From Butyrivibrio sp. INlla16 (GTDB lineage Bacteria; Bacillota; Clostridia; Lachnospirales; Lachnospiraceae), in NCBI RefSeq assembly GCF_900104155.1, contig NZ_FMYB01000008.1, positions 62,001-126,000 on the forward strand: a DNA stretch of 64,000 nt, in the 5' to 3' direction. The translations under genes and the position numbers were made by a program. Under the pieces are notes generated by a model. It was given only the letters and a program-made list of their open reading frames with translations, did not search any database and was not told the origin of the DNA. Shown here piece after piece: positions 18,557 to 26,698 of the stretch. Each line of letters starts with the position of its first letter. The first letter of the stretch is position 1.

Positions 18557-19948
18557 TTGAAAAAAATACTGAATCATACGGCTAAAGAACTGGTTGGGAT
18601 CATTGCTGTTTTTGTTTTATTGGCAGCGCTGATCACTGTCGGTAGTACCGCAATTATGAAACAAGCTGCTTCTAAGCAGGAGCAATCAAAGGGACAGCAA
18701 CAGGAAGCAGTCACTAATACTGTGGAAAACGGCACATTATCTCATGATGGTTACAAGCTAGAGAAGATTGTTGTTCTGAGCAGGCACAATATCAGGTCTC
18801 CGCTTAGCGGAGGCGGGTCACTGCTTGGAACAATCACTCCGCATGAGTGGTTTGAGTGGTCGTCAGCACCCAGTGAACTTTCACTTAGAGGCGGCGTACT
18901 CGAGACAGAGATGGGGCAGTTTTTCAGAAAATGGATGGAAGACGAGAGTCTTATTCCGGAAAACTGGTATCCGACCGGTGAAGAGTGCAGAATATATGCT
19001 AACTCCAAACAGCGTACAATAGCTACGGCTAAGTATTTCTCAAGCGGGGCATTTCCGACAGCAGGTCTTGACGTTGAATGGCATGCCGATTTTGATACGA
19101 TGGATCCGGTGTTTAATCCGCAGCTTACCTTTACGAGCGATGAGTATGCAGACGATGCTACGGAGCAGATTTTTGATCTGTACGGCCCTGCGATTGAAGA
19201 CCTGAAGGATAACTACGAGCTGATCACCGATGTCATAGATATGGAAGAGTCCGAGAGCTATAAAAGCGGAGATGTAGGAGATTTTGTCACAAGTGACAGC
19301 GTGATTAAGCTGGAGACCGGCGCAGAGCCCGCTATGTCAGGCTCTCTGAAAACTGCCTGCTCTGTAAGTGATGCACTTGTCCTTCAGTACTATGAGGAAA
19401 GCGATGCGAAAAAAGCTGGCTTTGGAAATGACCTCAGTCAGGAGCAGTGGGAAAGTATTTCGGAGATCAAGGATGTCTATGGTGATGTCCTGTTTACAGC
19501 TCCGCTTGTGGCATGTAATGTAGCAAATCCGCTTCTTGAGGAAATCTATTCTGAGATGAATACTGATGGAAGAGTGTTCACTTTTTTATGCGGACATGAT
19601 TCAAATGTAGGCAGCGTCCTTGCGGCTCTCGGTGCCTCAAGCTATGAACTTCCTGGAACCATTGAGAAAAAGACACCTATTGGCTGTAAGCTTGTATTTT
19701 CAAAATGGACTGATTCCAAGGGTGAGACCTTCTGGGGAGTGAATCTTGTATACCAGTCCACGCAGCAGCTTAGAGATACATCCCTTTTGGATTTAAACAA
19801 GCAGCCCATGATTTATAACATGATGTTTGATGGGATATCACAAAACAGTGAGGGACTCTACAAAAATGATGACATCATGAAAATGTTCGAGAATGCAATC
19901 GGTGAGTATGAGAAACTTTATGAGCAATACGCTGATAAAGCGGCCTAA
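18557..19948 (+). CDS. Membrane-anchored histidine acid phosphatase (phytase-like)
   Basis: 463 residues with an uncleaved-looking N-terminal membrane segment (about 14-34) and a Gln/Lys-rich stalk, so the enzyme should face outward. The catalytic motif is RHNIRSPL near residue 77, where the first His forms the phospho-enzyme, and the proton-donor motif is GHDSN near 353. Histidine acid phosphatases release phosphate from organic esters including phytate; substrate is not determined here. The start appears to be TTG with AGGGGGA upstream; an ATG at 18550 is out of frame. A terminator shared with the opposing DUF1858 gene follows. Confidence 0.88.
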   Translation: MKKILNHTAKELVGIIAVFVLLAALITVGSTAIMKQAASKQEQSKGQQQEAVTNTVENGTLSHDGYKLEKIVVLSRHNIRSPLSGGGSLLGTITPHEWFEWSSAPSELSLRGGVLETEMGQFFRKWMEDESLIPENWYPTGEECRIYANSKQRTIATAKYFSSGAFPTAGLDVEWHADFDTMDPVFNPQLTFTSDEYADDATEQIFDLYGPAIEDLKDNYELITDVIDMEESESYKSGDVGDFVTSDSVIKLETGAEPAMSGSLKTACSVSDALVLQYYEESDAKKAGFGNDLSQEQWESISEIKDVYGDVLFTAPLVACNVANPLLEEIYSEMNTDGRVFTFLCGHDSNVGSVLAALGASSYELPGTIEKKTPIGCKLVFSKWTDSKGETFWGVNLVYQSTQQLRDTSLLDLNKQPMIYNMMFDGISQNSEGLYKNDDIMKMFENAIGEYEKLYEQYADKAA

Positions 19949-19951
19949 AAT

Positions 19952-19982
19952 AAGGGCTGTCGCAATTATGCGGCAGCCCTTA
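19952..19982. terminator. Bidirectional terminator between phosphatase and DUF1858 genes
   Basis: AAGGGCTGTCGC and GCGGCAGCCCTT form a 10-12 bp stem between converging genes, with AT-rich sequence on both sides. Confidence 0.85.
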
Positions 19983-19989
19983 TATATTA

Positions 19990-20205
19990 TTATGAATTAT
20001 GCTCAATGAGATAATCGTTAAGTGCATCTACGATCTCGTCACCATCGATACCATGTACTGCACAAGCCTCGGAAAGTGATTCCATCTGTGAAGCGGGGCA
20101 GTGGATGCAGCCCATGCCACACTCCATAAGAAACTGTGCTGCGAGAGGGTGCTTTGTGATGATTTCACCCACGAGCATATCTGAACTGATAGGTTGTTCG
20201 CTCAT
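19990..20205 (-). CDS. DUF1858 domain protein
   Basis: 71 residues, starting MSEQPISSDMLVGEI. It has the DUF1858 signature in which CGMGCIHCP (near residues 29-37) provides a redox-type Cys cluster followed by an alpha-helical tail (EACAVHGID...). The open frame runs 11 codons further up, but AGGAGG at 20215-20220 fits the ATG at 20205. DUF1858 domains occur alone or fused to hybrid-cluster and nitrite-reductase-like proteins; the role is thought to be redox-linked but is not established. The upstream region is the 52-bp array. Confidence 0.88.
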   Translation of the reverse strand: MSEQPISSDMLVGEIITKHPLAAQFLMECGMGCIHCPASQMESLSEACAVHGIDGDEIVDALNDYLIEHNS

Positions 20206-20320
20206 TATTTTATTCCTCCTATATCTCAAAAAATACAAATTAAAATTTGCACAATCTATTTTAGATAATGCATTTTAACAAGAATCGATTCTTTTTACAA
20301 GCACAAAAAGTGTAATGCCT

Positions 20321-20590
20321 TTGTTGTAACCTGAAAATATGTAAACAACAAAATTCGTAACGAAGAGGGTGATTGTTGTATGCGAAAACTATTGGAACAA
20401 TAAATATGACATAGCAATTAGGATTTGTTGTACGACGGAGATTAAAAAACAATAAATACAAAGAGTCGGTTAAGATTTGTTGTACTCTGAAAATTGGTGT
20501 ACAACAATAATTCCGGTAATAACAAGACTTGTTGTAAACCAGCGTGGGAGCGTGCAACAAAAATATGAATTAGAGAAAGATTTATTGTAT
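20321..20590. repeat. Array of five to six 52-bp units with inverted TTGTTGTA/TACAACAA arms
   Basis: TTGTTGTA begins at 20321, 20373, 20425, 20477 and 20529, exactly 52 bp apart, with a degenerate TTATTGTA at 20582. In each unit a partner close to TACAACAA ends about 31 bp from the unit start, so every unit is a hyphenated inverted repeat with a variable 15-bp centre; unit 4 has nine perfect pairs (TTGTTGTAC/GTACAACAA). About 21 bp of non-conserved sequence, usually ending AGAT or AGAC, separates units. It fills most of the gap 20206-20774 between the divergent DUF1858 and ferredoxin genes. No ORF lies in it. Confidence 0.85.
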
Positions 20591-20667
20591 CATAGGGTTA
20601 AATCGTACCCAAAGTCAAATTCATGATATGAAAGGGACAATTAACCATATCACGCAGTATTCTAGCC

Positions 20668-20685
20668 GGTACACTTTTCCGTACC
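20668..20685. promoter_or_regulatory. Candidate operator GGTAC-N8-GTACC
   Basis: A perfect 5-bp inverted repeat lies just upstream of the first TACCACCTATAAT copy in the ferredoxin promoter region. It may bind a dimeric regulator; evidence is symmetry and position only. Confidence 0.35.
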
Positions 20686-20734
20686 ACCTATAATTAATCT
20701 GCGTACTTGATATAAAAAATATACCACCTATAAT
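20682..20734 (+). promoter_or_regulatory. Ferredoxin-operon promoter region with duplicated TACCACCTATAAT
   Basis: The 13-bp sequence occurs at 20682-20694 and again at 20722-20734, exactly 40 bp apart. Each ends in a consensus -10 (TATAAT). The second has TTGATA at 20707-20712 with a 16-bp spacer, a good sigma-A promoter about 40 bp before the ferredoxin start. The first has no clear -35. The repeat could be a tandem promoter or an operator overlapping -10. Confidence 0.6.
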
Positions 20735-20774
20735 AAAACCATCAGCTGAAAAAAATTTAGAAAGGACTTTACAG

Positions 20775-20993
20775 ATGAGAAAGGCAGCAAACGATACAGA
20801 CAGATGTGTTGCCTGCGGAGTCTGCGCCGCGCAGTGCCCAAGAGAGGCGATAGATATTTTCAAGGGATGCTACGCAGTTGTTGATACCGACAAATGTGTG
20901 GGATGCGGCATATGCGAGAAAGCATGCCCGGCGGGCTCCATAAAGGTTGAAGAGGTGGATGATGGCAACAAACAGAAAAAAGCACTGGTATGA
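20775..20993 (+). CDS. Ferredoxin, 2[4Fe-4S]
   Basis: 72 residues with two clusters, CVACGVCAAQCP (near 11-22) and CVGCGICEKACP (near 41-52), the classic clostridial bis-[4Fe-4S] arrangement, then an acidic, Lys-ending tail. It should shuttle low-potential electrons in the cytoplasm. AAAGGA lies upstream of the ATG. Its last codons overlap the start of the membrane Fe-S protein gene by about 30 bp in another frame, which suggests translational coupling and a shared task. Confidence 0.92.
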   Translation: MRKAANDTDRCVACGVCAAQCPREAIDIFKGCYAVVDTDKCVGCGICEKACPAGSIKVEEVDDGNKQKKALV

Positions 20994-21549
20994 TTACCTG
21001 TGGATATGGACAATAGTTTATTTTGCGCTGGGATTTTTTAATATCCTTTTTGCGTGGCTCGGAATGATAGATTTCATATTGCCGCTGATTTTTGCAATAG
21101 TCGGCGGCAATAAATGGTTTTGTAATCATATGTGCGGAAGAGGGCAGCTCTTCTGGGTGCTCGGAAGGAACCTTAAATGTTCCAGAAGAAAACAGGCTCC
21201 GAGGTGGATCTCTTCCAAGTGGTTTCGCTATGGATTCCTTGTATTTTTCCTTACTATGTTTGGAACTATGATTTTCCAGACCTATCTTGTGTTCTCAGGA
21301 ACGGGTTCACTTCGAAAAGTGGTAAAGCTTTTCTGGACATTTAAAGTGCCGTGGAAATGGGCTTATAATGGAAGTATATTCCCGGACTGGGTAGCGCAGT
21401 TTGGATTTGGATTCTATAGTCTGATGCTTACATCAACGCTGATAGGACTTATAGTAATGGCACTTTATAAAGAGAGAACCTGGTGCTCATTTTGTCCGAT
21501 GGGAACAATGACGCAGGGAATCTGCAAATTGAAAAATAAGGAAAGGTAA
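20962..21549 (+). CDS. Membrane 4Fe-4S-binding protein (NapH/YccM-like fragment family)
   Basis: About 195 residues with four or so hydrophobic segments, an internal Cys pair (CNHMCGRG near 55) and a C-terminal CSFCPMGT near 176. The CxxC...CPMGT layout resembles the polyferredoxin-type membrane proteins NapH, NosR and YccM, though shorter. The open frame begins at a TTG (20947), but AGAGGTGG just before the ATG at 20962 suits that start. It probably passes electrons between the ferredoxin and an unknown partner; that is inference from context. Confidence 0.78.
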   Translation: MATNRKKHWYDYLWIWTIVYFALGFFNILFAWLGMIDFILPLIFAIVGGNKWFCNHMCGRGQLFWVLGRNLKCSRRKQAPRWISSKWFRYGFLVFFLTMFGTMIFQTYLVFSGTGSLRKVVKLFWTFKVPWKWAYNGSIFPDWVAQFGFGFYSLMLTSTLIGLIVMALYKERTWCSFCPMGTMTQGICKLKNKER

Positions 21550-21555
21550 GAGATT

Positions 21556-21945
21556 ATGACATTAAGTGAGAGAGCCGAAAAGGCAGTAGCTTTAAAGAAT
21601 TCCGGACAGTATAACTGTTCCCAGGCTGTGACGGCAGCACTGGCAGACCAGACAGGACTTAGCGAAGAGCAGCTTAAACAGATATCTGCAGGCTTCTGTG
21701 CAGGTATGGGCAACATGGAAGCCACCTGCGGTGCACTTATCGGTGCGGGCATGATAGCGGGTCTTAAGACAGAAGGAAAAGGAACTCTTTCAGTAACGAA
21801 GCAGATTCAGGAAGAGTTTGGGAAAAGATGCGGCGCATTAAAATGTAAAGATTTAAAAGCCGTAACAAACGGAAAGCCCTTATGCCCCTGTGAGGACTGT
21901 GTCAGAAACGCAGTTATTATCTACGGAGAAGTCATGGGGTTATAA
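21556..21945 (+). CDS. C_GCAxxG_C_C family protein
   Basis: 129 residues with the defining conserved Cys pattern: YNCSQAV (near 21), GFCAGMGNMEATCGAL (near 49-64), RCGALKC (near 95) and a final CPCEDCV (near 115). This family is of unknown function, often encoded by redox genes in anaerobes, and the N terminus resembles a Cys-containing four-helix fold. It is 6 bp downstream of the membrane Fe-S gene, so the ferredoxin, membrane protein and this gene form an operon. Confidence 0.88.
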   Translation: MTLSERAEKAVALKNSGQYNCSQAVTAALADQTGLSEEQLKQISAGFCAGMGNMEATCGALIGAGMIAGLKTEGKGTLSVTKQIQEEFGKRCGALKCKDLKAVTNGKPLCPCEDCVRNAVIIYGEVMGL

Positions 21946-21997
21946 CCATCATGTAGTGGAAGGCCTGAAACAAATAATTACTATAAAAGAGGATGCT

Positions 21998-22891
21998 ATG
22001 AAAAAAGAAGTAACCGTCATAGGCGCGGCAATAATGGATATCCATGCAGGTCCTGTTCCGGGGGATCTGTTTTCCAAAGGCTCTGTTCCTGCGGACAGGA
22101 TGTGCATATCCTTTGGGGGAGATGCGCTGAACGAAGCAGTGGTTTTGTCCGGACTTGGTGTGAAAACCGAGATCATATCAGTTATCGGCAAAGATGAAAC
22201 CGGTCAGAGCGTTTTAAAAAATCTTCGCGATAATAACGTAGCTACAGAGAAAATCACGATTGAGGACGGCCTTACAACAGGTATGAATATCGTCCTCAAC
22301 GATGATGAAGGTGAGCGCTATTTTATCACCAATCCTTACAGCAGTTTGCGGAAGCTGTCACTAGAGCACATCCTTCCGCATATAGACGATGCTGCGGACA
22401 TTGTCTGCTTTGCAAGTATGTTCGTATCACCGATGCTTGATATAGAAAACATGGGTGTGCTTTTCGGGAAGATAAAAGAGAAACCGGAGCGCATACTTAT
22501 CGCCGATATGACGACAGCCAAAAAAGGTGAGACAATAAAAGACATCGCACCGCTTTTTGAATTCATAGATTACATTATTCCAAATGAACATGAAGCAGCT
22601 CTCTTAACAGGCGGGAAGACGCCGGAAGAGAGCCTTGAAATATTCGCTCAAAATGGTGCGAAAAACGTAATTATCAAATGCGGCAAAAAAGGCTGCATTT
22701 ACTACTCAGATGGCCAGAAGGGCGAGGTGAGCACACGCAAGGTTAAGGTGGTCGATACCACCGGTGCGGGAGACAGTTTCGTAGCCGGTTTTACCTATGG
22801 ACTCATGAACAATATGAGCATAGATGATGCCTGCAAAAAAGGTAATGAAGTTGCGGCGAAGATTATTGGAAAAACAGGAACACAGGCATAA
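21998..22891 (+). CDS. PfkB-family carbohydrate kinase
   Basis: 297 residues. The N-terminal segment MKKEVTVIGAAIMDI and GGDALNEAV (near 45) fit the sugar-binding half, and DTTGAGDSFVAGF near 253 is the PfkB signature with catalytic Asp. It phosphorylates a sugar or nucleoside with ATP; substrate cannot be told from sequence (ribokinase- or fructokinase-like). The frame is open further up into the preceding gene, but ATG at 21998 has AGAGGA 4 bp upstream and the conserved start. It ends immediately against the convergent flavodoxin gene, with no base between. Confidence 0.88.
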   Translation: MKKEVTVIGAAIMDIHAGPVPGDLFSKGSVPADRMCISFGGDALNEAVVLSGLGVKTEIISVIGKDETGQSVLKNLRDNNVATEKITIEDGLTTGMNIVLNDDEGERYFITNPYSSLRKLSLEHILPHIDDAADIVCFASMFVSPMLDIENMGVLFGKIKEKPERILIADMTTAKKGETIKDIAPLFEFIDYIIPNEHEAALLTGGKTPEESLEIFAQNGAKNVIIKCGKKGCIYYSDGQKGEVSTRKVKVVDTTGAGDSFVAGFTYGLMNNMSIDDACKKGNEVAAKIIGKTGTQA

Positions 22892-23371
22892 TTATGCCAT
22901 AATCTCGTCTATCCACTTTTTATATTCTTCTTCGGGTGTATCTTGAGTGAACCTCTTTCCATTTATTACCATTGCACCTTTAGTCAGTTTTTGAAGGTTC
23001 TTTACTGTATCGCCGAGATTACTGCCGCCTGAGGTGCAGAAAGGCACAATAATGATTCCTGAAAAATCATAGCTCTCAAGGAAGGTGTCTATGATGGAGG
23101 GCTCACGGTACCACCATATCGGGAATCCCAGGAAAACATGATTGTAACCTGCTATATTTCCAATCTTGATGCTTATGGCAGGCCTGCAGGTGGCATCATT
23201 CATTTCGACAGAACTGCGGCTTTTGCTGTTCTGCCAGTCAAGATCTTCAGAGGTATAAGGTGTCACAGGTACAATTTCAAAAAGGTCTGCATTCGCTACT
23301 TTTGCAATTTTTTCGGCAACTTTCCCGGTTACACCGCTGGCACTGAAATATGCTACCAATGTTTTACTCAT
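22892..23371 (-). CDS. Flavodoxin-like protein
   Basis: 159 residues of the flavodoxin_4 type. The phosphate loop is YFSASGVTG near 8-16, and FLGFPIWWYREP near 80-91 carries the aromatic FMN-stacking region; FCTSGGSN near 109 is the second FMN loop. It should bind FMN and act as a small electron carrier or NAD(P)H-linked flavin reductase. AGGAGG-like sequence precedes the start. The gene is single and convergent with the PfkB kinase. Confidence 0.9.
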   Translation of the reverse strand: MSKTLVAYFSASGVTGKVAEKIAKVANADLFEIVPVTPYTSEDLDWQNSKSRSSVEMNDATCRPAISIKIGNIAGYNHVFLGFPIWWYREPSIIDTFLESYDFSGIIIVPFCTSGGSNLGDTVKNLQKLTKGAMVINGKRFTQDTPEEEYKKWIDEIMA

Positions 23372-23474
23372 AGTATGCCCTCCTTAGATTGTTTAGAAAT
23401 CTTCCAATTACAATTTTCTCACATCACAAATCTTATTTCATCATAAAGTAAAAAAATTCATTCAACTTTAAGAA

Positions 23475-24353
23475 TTAGTCATCTTTGCTTCCCATGGTTG
23501 ACACAAACAGCTCATCGGTGCTGTTTTCAAGGTCCTGTCTTATTATTTTCCTGTACTCCCTTGGAGACATATGAAGTTTCTCCGTAAATACTCTGTTGAA
23601 GGTTCGCTGGCTCTCGAAGCCGGCGTTTTCATATACTTCGGTTATCGTCTGGTCGGTGTAGCGAAGCAGACTCTGCGCATAGATGAATCTGGTTTCGTTT
23701 AGATATCTGTTGAAGTTGGTGTGGAAGGTTCCGGAAAAAACTCTCGACAGGGCAAACGGGCTGACATAGAGATCCTTCGCCATGCTTGTAAGGGATATCT
23801 CTTTTGTGAAATTGCTGGCTATATAAGAAACGGTTCTGTAGATAAGGTCGCCGTTTCCCTTTTCATCGCGCTCTGTAAGCTTTAAAACTGGAAGAGACCT
23901 AAGCAGAATAATACTGATGTAGGACTGGTAAAGCACCTTGCTTGAAGCATCTATGTCACGCCCCTTTTCCTTGTTTTTTGCGATTTCTTCGTACAAAGCA
24001 TTGAAGGCAAACTGAATCTCTTTGTGTATATTACTGCTTTTGATCACCGGGCAGACCGGGACCTTTTTCAGCAGAGTGTCCGAGATTGATCCCGCGTAGG
24101 AAGGCGATGCAATAAGGTACAGTCCGGTGCCTTTTTCCGTATCAAATACCTGGGTGTGCTGGATCTGACCGGGGAAAATTACAGCCATATCGCCCTTTTC
24201 CATGTGGTAGAGCTCCTGGCCCACGCCTATCTCCATAGTGCCCTTCGAAATGTAGATGAATTCTATGAATCCGTGGAGGTGCGGCGGAGTGTGAATATTG
24301 GCTCTTTTATATATCTCTATATCATCCTCAAATGACTCGAATAATGGCTTCAT
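23475..24353 (-). CDS. AraC-family transcriptional regulator
   Basis: 292 residues. A cupin N terminus (HTPPHLHGFIEFIYI, MEKGDMAVIFPGQ) is joined to the C-terminal double helix-turn-helix (SLTSMAKDLYVSPFALSRVF and FESQRTFNRVFTEKLHMSPREY). It probably senses a sugar or related metabolite. It is divergent from the small ORF at 24533 and the phosphatase at 24815, and in the same direction as the flavodoxin gene 100 bp away; the target is not clear. Confidence 0.87.
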   Translation of the reverse strand: MKPLFESFEDDIEIYKRANIHTPPHLHGFIEFIYISKGTMEIGVGQELYHMEKGDMAVIFPGQIQHTQVFDTEKGTGLYLIASPSYAGSISDTLLKKVPVCPVIKSSNIHKEIQFAFNALYEEIAKNKEKGRDIDASSKVLYQSYISIILLRSLPVLKLTERDEKGNGDLIYRTVSYIASNFTKEISLTSMAKDLYVSPFALSRVFSGTFHTNFNRYLNETRFIYAQSLLRYTDQTITEVYENAGFESQRTFNRVFTEKLHMSPREYRKIIRQDLENSTDELFVSTMGSKDD

Positions 24354-24469
24354 TGCGCTCCTTCTCTGAAAAACACCGTTTCTTTTAGTATAACCTGTCT
24401 GATAACAAATGCAAGATTTGGCTACTTTTATTCATGTTATGACGCGATTAATATTTTTCTTCGAGGTAT

Positions 24470-24475
24470 TATAAT
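24470..24475 (+). promoter_or_regulatory. Candidate -10 box for the short transcript at 24533
   Basis: A consensus TATAAT lies 57 bp before the 30-codon ORF. No good -35 is visible, so support is modest. Confidence 0.35.
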
Positions 24476-24532
24476 CACGTAATATGAAATTGACCGATAC
24501 GGAAGGCATAGTAATAACGCCGGAAAGGAATT

Positions 24533-24625
24533 ATGATTATGAAGAGAATCGTTGATTTTTATAAAAAAGCATGGAAAGAGTATGTTGAATATTTTGGCAA
24601 GTACAACATGTACGTTTACAGATAA
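24533..24625 (+). CDS. Small ORF, 30-residue basic aromatic-rich peptide
   Basis: The ORF begins MIMKRIVDFYKKAWKEY and ends with NMYVYR; it has seven Tyr/Phe-rich turns and alternating Lys and aromatic residues that could form an amphipathic helix. AAGGAA lies 3 bp before the ATG, a candidate -10 lies upstream and a strong terminator 28 bp downstream, so it forms its own transcription unit in the 461-bp gap 24354-24814. No family is recognised. The alternative is a non-coding RNA in which the ORF is incidental. The rest of the gap is AT-rich without other signals. Confidence 0.5.
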   Translation: MIMKRIVDFYKKAWKEYVEYFGKYNMYVYR

Positions 24626-24652
24626 TACCAAGTAAAACCTTTTCAATATTAT

Positions 24653-24693
24653 AAAAGAAGGCTGTGCATTAAATTAGTGCACAGCCTTCTTTA
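24653..24693 (+). terminator. Strong terminator after the 30-codon ORF
   Basis: AAGAAGGCTGTGCA and TGCACAGCCTTCTT form a 14-bp perfect stem with a 9-base loop and T-rich tail. It can work in both directions, as the A-rich 5' side becomes T-rich on the other strand. Confidence 0.92.
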
Positions 24694-24814
24694 TTGCCAT
24701 TTGAAGTACGGAATTAAGTATAAAGTTTTTCTAAAGTTAGTAGACTATACGAATCAGCATTTATACAATATAAATGTAGGGTTCATGTGGTTTTTCATAT
24801 GATGAAAAGGACAA

Positions 24815-26632
24815 ATGGTGGATATGGAAAATACTCAGAAGCTTAACGAAATGAAGAAAAAAAGTCTGGTAAAAATGTTCATAATTGTTTTTGCCTTATT
24901 TGCACTGGGAACGATCCTGGTAAACGGGACTATGACATATATTGCGCAGACAGAATCCTATCATAGTGAGTGTGTCACGGATTTGCGTAGGATAACGACA
25001 CATCTGGTAAATCAGATACAAAGTGAAGGCGATGAGTTCATATATCTGAAAGCCTGGTTTCAGGAACATCCTGATCTGGTGCAGGTTCCGGTGGATTTCA
25101 AAAGTGATCTTCCGGTCAGTAAGAGTGCTTTTGATGATTATATTCTTGAAAATTATCCGGGAAAAGATTACGGGACCACCCTTTTCTTTAATGATCTTGA
25201 TCTTGAAGGACAGCGGTTATATGTCAACTACGCCTTTGAACGATGGTTTACTCTTTTTTTTGAGGCGACGGACAGTTTTGATCTGATGTATACATATTTC
25301 ATCTATCCTGAGAGTGAAAAGGATCTGAAGATGAACTATATGTTTGATCCTACGATGGAAACGAAAACAGCGCCCGATGGACGTGAAATTCTAAAGCTTG
25401 GGGAAGTCGTTTACGAGGATCCGGAGATACATCAAACCATGTGGGATACCTGGTTTACAGGAAGAGCTCAGAACGGCTTTGATATCATGAATAACGAATT
25501 CGGCCAACAGTATAATTATTGTGCTCCGGTGGTTATAAATGGTGAAAAGGTCGGACTTCTATGCTCTGAAATAAGTGTGGCGGTTGTTAATTCCGAGATC
25601 ATGAAAAATGTGATCATCCAGGGACTGGTTTCAGCGGTTGTGCTTATCATATTTACAGCTATTCTTTACCTGCTCCTTAGTAAAAATGTTTTGCATCGTA
25701 TCATCGGCATTGAGCGCGAGGTAAGAGAGTACTCCGAAAAGAAAGATCCGGAGATAGCAAAGGATATTCTGTCTCATGTGAAAATCATGGATGAGATTGG
25801 TATGCTTGCAAAGAGCTTTGGAGAGATGATTACGGAACTTGAAGATTACATGGTTAATCTTCAGAAGGTCACCGCGGAAAAAGAGAGAATTGATGCGGAC
25901 TTAAGCATTGCAAGTCAGATCCAGGCGGACATGCTTCCCAAGATTTTTCCTCCGTTCCCCGACAGAGAAGAGCTTGATATTTATGCGACCATGACACCTG
26001 CGAAAGAGGTAGGCGGTGATTTCTACGACTTTTTCCTGGTGGATGAAAATCATATTGCTCTTGTAATTGCAGATGTTTCCGGAAAAGGTGTCCCGGCATC
26101 ACTTTTCATGGTTATTGCAAAGACACTTATAAAGAACCGCCTCCAGATGGGAGAAGAGCCGGGCGAGGCACTATATAATGTTAATAATCAGCTTTGCGAG
26201 GGAAATGACGCTGAGCTCTTCGTAACAGTATGGGCAGTGGTTATTGATCTTACTACAGGTGATGCGCTCGAGGCCAACGCAGGTCATGAGTATCCGGCGT
26301 TTAGGAGAGGCAATGGTTCCTACGAACTCATAAAGACAAAACATTCACCGGCTGTTGCCACTATGGAAGGACTTAAATTCCGTCAGAGCGAGTTCCATCT
26401 CGATCCCGGAGACAGGCTGTTTGTCTACACGGACGGAGTTACGGAAGCAACGGATGCCAATCTGGAACTGTTCGGAGAGCAGAGGCTTATTGATGCGCTG
26501 AACCGAAATCCGGATGCGTCACCGACAGAGCTTTTGCCTGCGGTTAAAAAGGAAATTGATGAATTTGTAGGAGAAGCACCACAGTTTGACGACATTACGA
26601 TGCTGAGCTTCATCTATAGAGGGAAAGCCTGA
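24815..26632 (+). CDS. Membrane sensor PP2C phosphatase (HAMP-SpoIIE/RsbU type)
   Basis: 605 residues. A membrane segment near 20-40, an extracellular sensor region of about 220 residues, a second membrane segment near 265-285, a HAMP-like linker and a coiled stretch lead into a SpoIIE/PP2C domain (ADMLPKIFPPFPD near 370, EVGGDFYDFF near 397, IADVSGKGVPASLFM near 417, YTDGVTEA near 535, FDDITML near 590). Such proteins dephosphorylate anti-anti-sigma factors in partner-switching control. No Rsb partner is near. ATG at 24815 has GAAAAGG upstream; ATG at 24824 is possible. Confidence 0.9.
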   Translation: MVDMENTQKLNEMKKKSLVKMFIIVFALFALGTILVNGTMTYIAQTESYHSECVTDLRRITTHLVNQIQSEGDEFIYLKAWFQEHPDLVQVPVDFKSDLPVSKSAFDDYILENYPGKDYGTTLFFNDLDLEGQRLYVNYAFERWFTLFFEATDSFDLMYTYFIYPESEKDLKMNYMFDPTMETKTAPDGREILKLGEVVYEDPEIHQTMWDTWFTGRAQNGFDIMNNEFGQQYNYCAPVVINGEKVGLLCSEISVAVVNSEIMKNVIIQGLVSAVVLIIFTAILYLLLSKNVLHRIIGIEREVREYSEKKDPEIAKDILSHVKIMDEIGMLAKSFGEMITELEDYMVNLQKVTAEKERIDADLSIASQIQADMLPKIFPPFPDREELDIYATMTPAKEVGGDFYDFFLVDENHIALVIADVSGKGVPASLFMVIAKTLIKNRLQMGEEPGEALYNVNNQLCEGNDAELFVTVWAVVIDLTTGDALEANAGHEYPAFRRGNGSYELIKTKHSPAVATMEGLKFRQSEFHLDPGDRLFVYTDGVTEATDANLELFGEQRLIDALNRNPDASPTELLPAVKKEIDEFVGEAPQFDDITMLSFIYRGKA

Positions 26633-26698
26633 AAAGCGCTGTTTTTCCTATTGACGATACATAGGTGTTTTGATAAGGTATAAAAAGAAAATCGAATA

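Noticed and set aside
20321..20590. CRISPR array
   Set aside because: The period is regular but only 8-bp arms are conserved, the centres vary as much as the gaps, the gaps are about 21 bp, and no cas gene lies in the window.
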